Shown: one piece after another, positions 18,487 to 26,028 of the stretch
Layout: every line of letters begins with the position of its first letter
Position numbering within the stretch: position 1 is the stretch's first letter
Source of the DNA: PoT sp049331405
GTDB taxonomy: Bacteria; Planctomycetota; Planctomycetia; Isosphaerales; Isosphaeraceae
DNA length: 64,000 nucleotides
Direction of reading: 5' to 3'
NCBI RefSeq assembly: GCF_049331405.1
Contig: NZ_CP186274.1
Span: 4,836,001 to 4,900,000 of the forward strand
Position numbers and translations under genes: made by a program
Notes under the pieces: generated by a model
The model's database searches: none
Seen by the model: only the letters and a program-made list of their open reading frames with translations
What the model was told of the DNA's origin: nothing

Positions 18487-19860
18487 TCAGGCCATGACGA
18501 TGACGGCACGCCCGGCACGCCCGAGCCGGCGCGTCGCCCCTCGCGTATCCACGACCAGCGACGCATGCTCGACGACGAATCCCCAGTCATAAGCGGCGTG
18601 ATCCGTGGCGATCAGCACGCAATCCTGCGACGAAAGGACCTCCGCGGTGAGCGGGGTGCTGTCGAGCCGCACCGAGTGGTGGCGCATCGGCGGCAGGCTC
18701 GGGATGTGCGGGTCGTTATAGCTGATGACGGCGCCACGCTCCTCGAGCAGTTCCATGAGCTCGAACGAGGGGCTCTCACGACAGTCGTCGACGTTGGGCT
18801 TGTACGCCGCACCGAGGACCAGGATCCGGCTCCCCTTGAGCGGCAAGGCCCGCTCATTGAGCGCGGCGACGACTCGGTCGACCACGTGATGCGGCATCGC
18901 CGTGTTCACCTCGCCGGCGAGCTCGATGAACCGCGTGTGCAGGCCGTACTGCCGAGCGGCCCACGTGAGGTAGAATGGGTCGATCGGGATGCAATGCCCG
19001 CCGAGCCCCGGACCGGGGTAGAAGGCCTGGAAGCCGAAGGGCTTGGTCTTGGCCGCGTCGATGACCTCCCAGACGTCGATCCCCATCCGATCGAAGACCA
19101 GCTTCAGTTCATTGACGAGGGCTATATTCACGGCTCGATACGTATTCTCGAGGATCTTGCAGGCCTCGGCGACCTCGCAGCTCGAGACGGGCACGACCTC
19201 GGGGACCGCCGCGCCGTACAGTGATTGGGCCAGCTCGGCGCTCGTCTCGTCCCAGCCGCCGACGACCTTGGGGATCGTCCCGGCCGAGAACTTGGGGTTG
19301 CCCGGATCTTCTCGCTCGGGGCTGTACGCCAGGAAGAAGTCGCGGCCCGCGATGAGGCCATTGGACTCGAGTTCCGGCCGGAGGACGTCGCGAGTGGTGC
19401 CGGGATACGTCGTGCTCTCGAGCACCACGAGCGTCCCGGCTCGAAGGTGACGGCCGATCGCCCGGCCGGTCGCGATCACCGCCGAGAGGTCCGGCTCGCG
19501 ATGCGTACCGAGCGGCGTCGGGACGCATATGATGATGGCGTCGGCCTCGGCGAGGCGGCTGAAGTCGGAGGTCGCCTCGAACTTCCCGCCGCGACGGAGC
19601 GTCGCGATCCGCTCCGACTTGATGTGGCCGATGTAGCTCACGCCCGCCTGGAGCTGATCCACCTTCGAGTCGTCGACGTCGAAGCCCAGGACGGGGAATC
19701 CCGCCTGGCTGAACAGCTCGACCAGCGGTAATCCGACATATCCCAGTCCGATGACGCCGACGCGGGCGCTTCGCTCCTGGATGACCCGCCCGAGTCGGAC
19801 GGCGGCGTCGGACTCGATCGTCTGCGGCGGGAGTTCCGCCAAACCGTTTGTCTTGGACAT
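18487..19860 (-). CDS. UDP-sugar 6-dehydrogenase (UDP-Glc/GDP-Man dehydrogenase family, WecC/WbpA-like)
   Basis: The 457-residue enzyme oxidises C6 of a UDP-hexose or UDP-HexNAc with two NAD+. Visible features are the NAD fold VGVIGLGYVGLPLVELF, central NTYRAVNIALVNELK, active-site FYPGPGLGGHCIPIDP with the catalytic Cys, and the C-terminal UDP-binding domain ILVLGAAYKPNVDDCRESPS. The pattern near the Cys and the separate N-terminal helix resemble the UDP-ManNAc/UDP-GlcNAc dehydrogenase branch more than Ugd, but I cannot settle the substrate. ATG 19860 is used; the open frame continues to 20076 but that would run through the end of the adaptor gene. Confidence 0.9.
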   Translation of the reverse strand: MSKTNGLAELPPQTIESDAAVRLGRVIQERSARVGVIGLGYVGLPLVELFSQAGFPVLGFDVDDSKVDQLQAGVSYIGHIKSERIATLRRGGKFEATSDFSRLAEADAIIICVPTPLGTHREPDLSAVIATGRAIGRHLRAGTLVVLESTTYPGTTRDVLRPELESNGLIAGRDFFLAYSPEREDPGNPKFSAGTIPKVVGGWDETSAELAQSLYGAAVPEVVPVSSCEVAEACKILENTYRAVNIALVNELKLVFDRMGIDVWEVIDAAKTKPFGFQAFYPGPGLGGHCIPIDPFYLTWAARQYGLHTRFIELAGEVNTAMPHHVVDRVVAALNERALPLKGSRILVLGAAYKPNVDDCRESPSFELMELLEERGAVISYNDPHIPSLPPMRHHSVRLDSTPLTAEVLSSQDCVLIATDHAAYDWGFVVEHASLVVDTRGATRRLGRAGRAVIVMA

Positions 19861-19999
19861 CGTGATGCGCCTGGAAGAGGAGTACCGGTCGAAGTACGAC
19901 GAGCCTGCATCGCTCGAAAAGGTTGGGGCGACTGAGCCCGGTTCGGGCTGCATCGGCCAGGGAACTCGCGAACGAGTCGGCCCCGAAGAACGCCGAGGG

Positions 20000-20926
20000 T
20001 CAAGGGGCTCCCTGGGCGCGTCCGGACGTGGCGGACTGAGCATCGAGATATTTGGGCAAGATCTCCATATGGGCATCGATCCCGGCGCGGAGCAGCCCCG
20101 AGCGGTTCTCGACCTCGGCGATGACCTTGCAGGTGCGGAGCCTGGGATCGATCTCGCTATCGACGAAGGTGATGCGTCCGTCGAAGACCTCCTGCTCCAC
20201 CGCCAGGTCCGCCCCCTGGACGTCGGGCATGACCCGCACGCGCTGGCCCGGGGTAACCCGCCAGGCGTCCGTTATATCTAGATGCCCGATAATGCTGAGA
20301 TTTTCCGTATTGACGACCCGGATGAAGCTCTCGGTCGCGAGGATCGGCTCACCCACGCTCTTCCCGACGAAGACGACCACGCCGTCGAAGGGGCTGACGA
20401 TCTCGCGGGAGAGCAGCACCGCCTCGGCCTGCTGCTTCTGGATCTTGGCGAGCCTCTGACGATGGATGGCCCCTTCGACCTCCTTGGTGGCGGCGGTGAC
20501 CTCGAGTCTCAGCCGGTTCATATCCTCGTCGCTGACGAATTTGCGCTTCCGCAATTCTTCGGCGGCGCGAGAACGGCTCATGACCTCGGCGAGCTTCGCC
20601 TTGCTGAGCTCGATGTCGACCATGCTATCCGCTTCCATCGACCAGCGTTCGTAATCAATCCTGGCATCGTGATTGAAGAGGTGGCCGAGGGCCTGCCCCG
20701 CCTTGACCTTATCGCCCGGCCGGACGAGGCAATCTTGCAGGACGCCGATGGTCGAAGGGCCCAGCCGGGAGGATAACTTGTATTCCACGCTGCAACGCTT
20801 CACGAGGATGATGGGCTGCCCCGGCTTGGGCGGCTCGCCCGCGCAGACGGTCCGCGCGACGGCGGCCAGTACGATCAAGGGCGTTATGCTGAATAATCTC
20901 GCGTTCCACGGCATGCGGTAGGCCAT
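20000..20926 (-). CDS. HlyD-like periplasmic adaptor in the polysaccharide locus
   Basis: A 308-residue protein with an N-terminal signal peptide or anchor (LFSITPLIVLAAVARTVCA), a split lipoyl domain (VRPGDKVKAGQALG and IVSPFDGVVVFVGKSVGEPI), a short helical hairpin between them (about residues 100-165), and a beta-barrel ending. It belongs to the membrane-fusion-protein superfamily but has no RND or ABC partner beside it. It follows the Wzc-type kinase by 37 bp, so it may bridge the periplasm for glycan export. The start at 20926 is firm: GAGGTGA stands 6 nt upstream. Longer frames upstream overlap the kinase gene. Confidence 0.85.
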   Translation of the reverse strand: MAYRMPWNARLFSITPLIVLAAVARTVCAGEPPKPGQPIILVKRCSVEYKLSSRLGPSTIGVLQDCLVRPGDKVKAGQALGHLFNHDARIDYERWSMEADSMVDIELSKAKLAEVMSRSRAAEELRKRKFVSDEDMNRLRLEVTAATKEVEGAIHRQRLAKIQKQQAEAVLLSREIVSPFDGVVVFVGKSVGEPILATESFIRVVNTENLSIIGHLDITDAWRVTPGQRVRVMPDVQGADLAVEQEVFDGRITFVDSEIDPRLRTCKVIAEVENRSGLLRAGIDAHMEILPKYLDAQSATSGRAQGAP

Positions 20927-20963
20927 CGTCGTCACCTCGAGTGTCACGTCGGAGTAAGCCCGT

Positions 20964-23240
20964 TCAGATCGATACGCCTTCGCGCCCGCCTTGGCCATTC
21001 TGCGAATGGTGAGTCGTCTTCTCTCCATGCTGGACCGGCGTCCTCATGCCGTCGTCGCTCACCTGGGTCGTCCCGGAGTTGTTTCCGTACACCCCGTATA
21101 CGTCGCCATACCCATATCCGTAGCCATAGCCATATCCGTAGCCATAGCCACCACCCTCGCGACCGATGCCGTTGATCAGGGCGCCGACGATGGGCGTGCC
21201 GAGGTTCTCGAGGAGCTCGACGGTCCTCGCAGCCTCGTTGTGCCGCAGGCTCGTCGCCTGCACGACGAGCAGGATCCCGTCGACCAGGGCGCCGATGATC
21301 GACGAGTCGGTGACGGCGAGGATCGGGGGAGAATCGATGATCACGAAGTCATACGCGTTGCGGACCTCCTCGATCAGCTCGATGAGGCGGGCCGACGTCA
21401 GGAGCTCGGCCGGGTTGGGGACATCCGGACCAGACGTAAGCATGTCGATGTTTTCAACCTGCGTCGACTGCACGACTTGCTCGAACGGCAGGAGATCTCG
21501 GAGGACGTGGCAGAGGCCACGCGCCCTGGAGACGTTGAAGTTTTTGTAGATCGACGGCTTCCTCATATCCGCGTCGATGATGAGGACGCGACGACCGGCC
21601 TTGGCCAGGCTGATCGCGATGTTGCCGGCCGATGTGCTCTTGCCGTCTCCCGCATGCGGGCTCGTGACCATGAGCACCTCGAGCCGCTGATTCCTGCGGA
21701 TGAATTCGATGTTGGTGCGCACCGCCCGGTAGGCCTCGGCCCATGGGGAGCGCGGCATCGAGTGGACGACCAGGCCCGGCTCGCCGATCGTCTTCCTCTG
21801 TTCCTCGTGCATGTGCATCACCTGGCCGATGACGTTGAGCCGCAGCGATCGCCGCAAGTCGTCGATCGAACGGATGCGCTGATCGAGCCGGTCGGAGACG
21901 AAGGCCGTGCCCACCCCCACGATCGCCCCGGCCAACAGCGAGGCGAGCAGGATGAGGGCCGTCTGCGGCTGAACCGGGATCGCGGGCGCGTTGGGTGCCT
22001 CGAGGAGTTGGGCGGTGATCCCGTTGAAGTCGCTGATGAATTCAGCCTGCTTGAGCTGACTGACCACGGTGTTGAACAGGGCCCGTTGACGGTCGAGGGT
22101 CTCCCGCAGGTTCGCCTCGCTCTGCTGGTCGAAGGCCCCCTGCTTCGCCTTCTCCTTGTCCTCGTCGAACCGGGTGAGGATCTCGGCCCGCATCGTATCC
22201 AGGGATTTGAGGCTGTCCTCGATCGAGCCGAGAAGCTCGTCGATCTCCCCGTGATTCTGATGGTTCTTCTGGACTCGCTCGATCTGATCATGCAACTCCT
22301 TGACTCGGGCATAGTGCGGGCCGAACCGCTCCGTCAGTTCCTGCGCCTCATTGGCCAGTTGCCGGGAGTAATCCGCCGTGGTAGAGAAGGCCTCCGTCAC
22401 GTCGACCAGGGAGTGGAAGTCCCCCCCGAGTTGCCCCAGCGCCGTGATCAACGTCTTCATCCCGACCCCCTTCTTGGCCAGGCGACGTCCGAGTTCGAGC
22501 TGGGCTTTCAGCTGGACGGAGCGGACCATCGCCTCATTCCCAGCCCGATCCCACTGGTCGAGCCTTCGCACCAGGAAGGACTGCCCCGTCTCATCGCCGA
22601 TCAGCATCGGATTGCGCAGCCGCAACTCGAGGTGCTTGGCCGAGAGGTCCGAGATTTCCTTGGAGAGTTCGTCTCTAGCCTTCGAGATGAGGGCCACGAC
22701 CTCCTTGTTGTCGCTGCGGTAGCTCTCTTCGAGGACAAGCTTGTAACTCTTGACGATCCCATCCAGCATCCGCACGGCCTCTTCGCGAGAGGCGGCCTGA
22801 TAGTCCACCTTCAAGATCTTGGCCTGGCGGTCGGGGCGGCCGACGGTCAACCGGCGGATGGCCTGGGAGACCGGATTGCTGCCCGTCAAGGTCGGCAAGT
22901 TCTTGCGGCCGATGAGTTCGATAGCCCTCGAGACGACGAGTTGGCTGCGGATGATCAGGGAGTGAGTCGGGATATAATCATCCCCCCCCTCGAATCGGCT
23001 CTGGTCGTGGGCGGTCACGTTGATCGGCCTGCCGCCATGCTGGAGGATCAAGAGCCGGGCCGTCGCCTGATACTCGCGCTGGGTCTGGGCGAGGACGATG
23101 CATGCGACAGTCATGCAGACCAGAATCGAGATCGCGACGAGCCGCCATCCGCGACGGAGGACCCCAATGAAAAGGTAAAGGTCCTTCGCGAGGCTCTGAT
23201 TCTGCCCGGGAGGAGCATCTGTTGTCGGGTGATCTGACAT
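20964..23240 (-). CDS. Wzc-type chain-length regulator and tyrosine autokinase
   Basis: This 758-residue protein joins a Wzz domain (TM1 near residues 35-55, a long coiled-coil periplasmic part, TM2 around TALILLASLLAGAIVGVGTAF) to a BY-kinase. The kinase has Walker A in PHAGDGKSTSAGNIA, Walker A' in VLIIDADMRKPS and Walker B in DFVIIDSPPI. The tail is a striking run of Gly-Tyr pairs followed by DVYGVYG, the tyrosine cluster that is autophosphorylated in this family. It controls polymer length and export at the inner membrane. ATG 23240 is preferred over an upstream TTG. No Wza-type OPX gene is beside it. Confidence 0.93.
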   Translation of the reverse strand: MSDHPTTDAPPGQNQSLAKDLYLFIGVLRRGWRLVAISILVCMTVACIVLAQTQREYQATARLLILQHGGRPINVTAHDQSRFEGGDDYIPTHSLIIRSQLVVSRAIELIGRKNLPTLTGSNPVSQAIRRLTVGRPDRQAKILKVDYQAASREEAVRMLDGIVKSYKLVLEESYRSDNKEVVALISKARDELSKEISDLSAKHLELRLRNPMLIGDETGQSFLVRRLDQWDRAGNEAMVRSVQLKAQLELGRRLAKKGVGMKTLITALGQLGGDFHSLVDVTEAFSTTADYSRQLANEAQELTERFGPHYARVKELHDQIERVQKNHQNHGEIDELLGSIEDSLKSLDTMRAEILTRFDEDKEKAKQGAFDQQSEANLRETLDRQRALFNTVVSQLKQAEFISDFNGITAQLLEAPNAPAIPVQPQTALILLASLLAGAIVGVGTAFVSDRLDQRIRSIDDLRRSLRLNVIGQVMHMHEEQRKTIGEPGLVVHSMPRSPWAEAYRAVRTNIEFIRRNQRLEVLMVTSPHAGDGKSTSAGNIAISLAKAGRRVLIIDADMRKPSIYKNFNVSRARGLCHVLRDLLPFEQVVQSTQVENIDMLTSGPDVPNPAELLTSARLIELIEEVRNAYDFVIIDSPPILAVTDSSIIGALVDGILLVVQATSLRHNEAARTVELLENLGTPIVGALINGIGREGGGYGYGYGYGYGYGYGDVYGVYGNNSGTTQVSDDGMRTPVQHGEKTTHHSQNGQGGREGVSI
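21105..21152 (-). repeat. Short tandem repeat coding the Gly-Tyr tail of the kinase
   Basis: A roughly 18-bp unit (plus-strand CATATCCGTAGCCATAGC) is repeated nearly three times and encodes alternating Gly and Tyr. Such a repeat can expand or contract in steps of Gly-Tyr pairs without breaking the frame. Confidence 0.75.
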
Positions 23241-23553
23241 AACGCGTTCCCCGTTCCTCAAATGAATGACCAACCCTTGCTCAACAGAGCCTTCGGGCGT
23301 GGCGCCGCCTCAAAGGCTGAGCCACCCCAGCTCGATCCGACCGCAACAGCACGATTCGACCCGAGTCGATGCAGGACGCGCACTCGCACGGCCGATATTA
23401 CAATAGATTAAGACTTACTGCATTGACATAGCAATCCCGCTCATTCGATCACACTTTTGGTGCCTGGATTCATTGCACTCTCGTGTCTTTGAGGCCATCG
23501 GGCGACATTCGGCCGGAAGCGCTCTCCATGGAGTCACGGCCAGCCATCGCCCG
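23241..23553. other. Intergenic region before the Wzc gene, candidate promoter
   Basis: About 313 bp between the beta-helix gene and the Wzc gene, both on the minus strand. An AT-rich patch at 23395-23435 reads, on the minus strand, TTGCTA (23434-23429), 18 nt, TAATCT (23410-23405), with overlapping TATTGT and TAATAT. This may be a promoter giving the Wzc-to-GT2 half its own transcription, but the hexamer matches are modest and no experimental sign is available. Confidence 0.3.
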
Positions 23554-26025
23554 CTATCCGCCCCCTTCGTAAGCTCCCAGATCGATCCCGGAACCCTCCG
23601 GCCTCGAGCGACCGAGCACATCGATCGAAGGAGCACCGAGGCTCGTCCCGCGGTCCTGAAAGGCACCATTCGAAGCCGGCCGCCAATCGCCTCGTTCGGC
23701 GTCTCGGAAGCCTAAATCCGCCTCGAAACCGTGCCTTTCATGCCCCTCGGCGCGGATTTCGGCGAGCGTGGCATGGACCTTCTTCCCACTCCGCCAACCC
23801 CTGCCGCCGAGATAGGCGTTATAGTCGGCAAGTGGCATGGCCTGCTCGGCATTCATGTAATAGCCGCCTGCCCGAATGATGTTATTCGTGATGCGGTTGC
23901 CGCTGCCCCAGAGGGAGATTGCCGCGCCCCCGTCCACCAGGATGGTGTTATTCGTGATCCAATTACCGTCGCTATGGATGTCAAGGGCCGGCCCGAATCT
24001 TCCCACCACCACGTTATTGCAGAAGCGATGACCACCTAACCCCCAGCCGACGAACGCCGAATAATAATGCTTCGGGCGTTCCGTCAGTCCTTGCTTGAGG
24101 TCTCCCGGGCTGGTGAAAGGCTCGGGATCGGTGATGATGTTCCCTTCGTAATTACCCTGGAGGGCCTCCGGGAACGCATGGATCGCGGCCCCCGTGATGG
24201 CCTGAAACCGGCAGGAGCGTACGGACGTCCGGATCCCGCCCGTATAGATCCCGTGCTCGAACTTCGTGAGCCCGATGTGGTGGATACTCAGGTTCCGGAA
24301 GGTATTGAATTGCGGAGCTGCCTGAGCGTCGGTGCGGCCGACTTCGAGAATCCCCTGATGGTGGTGGCGGATCTCGGCTTTCTCGATCACGTTATGCGAC
24401 GATCCGCCTTCGAGCTTGAACCCATCGAGGCCCCACTCGGTGCCGATCCCCGTCCAGTTCGTGTGCTGTGTTGCATGCAGGAGGATGCACGAGTCGTATC
24501 CGATCCTCATGACATGCTGATTCGGGTCGCCATCATCATGGAGCCGGGCGAAGAGCCAACGCCCCTCCTGAACACACTCGCCGCGGCGGAGCTTCCCTTT
24601 GGCAGGCCGCAACGCGGCGAAGCTCTGCTGATAGTCGGGGCCGTGGAGTTGCCGGGAGTCGTTCCAGACAATGTGCACGGTCCCCCCAGGAACCTCGACG
24701 GCATAGATACCATCGCCCTTCGACTGCCAGCCTTTCACGACCTGGCTCCCATCGATGGTGACCGGCCCGCCCTCGGCCGCGAACGAGATGGGTTGGTCCT
24801 CCGAACCGCTGCAATTCGAGACGGACCAGCAACGTCGATAGACCCCCGCCTTCACATGGACGACATCGCCGGGCCGAAGCCTGCGGGCGACAGGCTCGAC
24901 CGATGCCCAGGGGCGCTCGACAGTGCCCGGGCCTGCATCGTCCCCATCCACGGCGATGTGATACGAGGCGGCCCGGGCTTCGTTGACTGATCCCGGGAAC
25001 AGCGCCATCATCGCAAGAACCAGTGCAGAAACCGCCTGCAACGCGGGTCGGGCCAGTGCCCGTCGATACACGGAACGTACGCGCTCGGCGATGATCTCCT
25101 CGGAGAGATCGGCGACGTGCAACCTGCCGTCGCTGCGTTGGCGATCCCGCAGGATCTCGGCGAGCCGCTCGCCGAAGGCTTCGGGATCGCGAGGGACGAT
25201 GTGGCACCGGCTGACGCCGTCCAATCGCTCCGGTGCATCGCCGCAGGCGGTCGAGACGACCGGCAAGTTGCAGGCGAGGGCCTCCTTCAGAAGATTGCTC
25301 GAGCCCTCATGTCGGGATGTCAGCAAAAGCGCATCGGCGGCGCTGAGGATGAGGGGCATCATCCCGGGGTCGGCCCCCATGATGACCTTCAGATCGGCCT
25401 CGGGGATATGACGCTGGAGGCTCCGGAACGCTGCGTGAGCCAGCGCCGGATCCTTCACCCACGCCCCCTTGCGATCCACGAAGACGACCGTCGGACGATC
25501 AGGCTCCCAGCCCAGGGCCGCTCGTGCCGACTCTTGCGAGACCGGTTGAAAGCGTTCCAACGCGACGCCGTTGGGTATGACCTCGCACTTCGCCCGGCAA
25601 CGTCGGAGCCAGAGGGTTCGGCGCAACTCTTCCGTCTTGGCAATGCAGCGACGCGCCCCGATCGCGGCGAGTTGCGAGAGGAGGGCCGAGAGCCTCCCGC
25701 CCCGGGTCTTGCTCCCTCGCTCGTCGTAGTGCCCCATCAAATCGCTCCCGCAGAACGAGACGATCACGGGACAGGGCGAGAAGAGCACGGCAATCAAGGC
25801 CTGGGCCGCGCCGTAATGGACGTGGACGAGGTCGGCCCCGAACCGCTTCACCTCGCGACGAAGGCCACGCCCCCCCGCCAAGAGCCCCGAGATCCGACGC
25901 CGATCTCGGAAGTAATAGGTGCCGACTTCATCGGATGTCCCCGATACGGACTCGACCTGACGCGACGCCCACACGGGGGGTGCGTTCGATCCGGCATCAG
26001 GGGGTAAAACCATGAGAATTTTCAT
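23554..26025 (-). CDS. GT4 glycosyltransferase fused in frame to a secreted right-handed beta-helix domain
   Basis: One 823-residue open frame encodes two proteins' worth of sequence. Residues 1-325 form a GT-B family 4 glycosyltransferase, with IPNGVALERF, a nucleotide-sugar site TSRHEGSSNLLKEALACNLPVV and a typical final YRRAL helix. Residues 327-345 are hydrophobic (ALQAVSALVLAMMALF), ending in an AxA-like site (EARAA). Residues 355-823 form a pectate-lyase-like parallel beta-helix (PGDVVHVKAGVY, then NTFRNLS, NGNWITNNTILV, GNRITNNIIRAGG). The first half acts on UDP/GDP-sugars in the cytoplasm, while the second looks like an exported polysaccharide-binding or lyase fold. The ATG lies 3 bp after the AsnB stop, so translation is probably coupled. 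A GTG at 25071 could start the beta-helix alone. Confidence 0.85.
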   Translation of the reverse strand: MKILMVLPPDAGSNAPPVWASRQVESVSGTSDEVGTYYFRDRRRISGLLAGGRGLRREVKRFGADLVHVHYGAAQALIAVLFSPCPVIVSFCGSDLMGHYDERGSKTRGGRLSALLSQLAAIGARRCIAKTEELRRTLWLRRCRAKCEVIPNGVALERFQPVSQESARAALGWEPDRPTVVFVDRKGAWVKDPALAHAAFRSLQRHIPEADLKVIMGADPGMMPLILSAADALLLTSRHEGSSNLLKEALACNLPVVSTACGDAPERLDGVSRCHIVPRDPEAFGERLAEILRDRQRSDGRLHVADLSEEIIAERVRSVYRRALARPALQAVSALVLAMMALFPGSVNEARAASYHIAVDGDDAGPGTVERPWASVEPVARRLRPGDVVHVKAGVYRRCWSVSNCSGSEDQPISFAAEGGPVTIDGSQVVKGWQSKGDGIYAVEVPGGTVHIVWNDSRQLHGPDYQQSFAALRPAKGKLRRGECVQEGRWLFARLHDDGDPNQHVMRIGYDSCILLHATQHTNWTGIGTEWGLDGFKLEGGSSHNVIEKAEIRHHHQGILEVGRTDAQAAPQFNTFRNLSIHHIGLTKFEHGIYTGGIRTSVRSCRFQAITGAAIHAFPEALQGNYEGNIITDPEPFTSPGDLKQGLTERPKHYYSAFVGWGLGGHRFCNNVVVGRFGPALDIHSDGNWITNNTILVDGGAAISLWGSGNRITNNIIRAGGYYMNAEQAMPLADYNAYLGGRGWRSGKKVHATLAEIRAEGHERHGFEADLGFRDAERGDWRPASNGAFQDRGTSLGAPSIDVLGRSRPEGSGIDLGAYEGGG

Positions 26026-26028
26026 CGA

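Noticed and set aside
20991..23237. Long open frame antisense to the Wzc kinase (about 748 residues)
   Set aside because: Charged, low-complexity product, and the opposite strand encodes an unmistakable kinase with Walker motifs.
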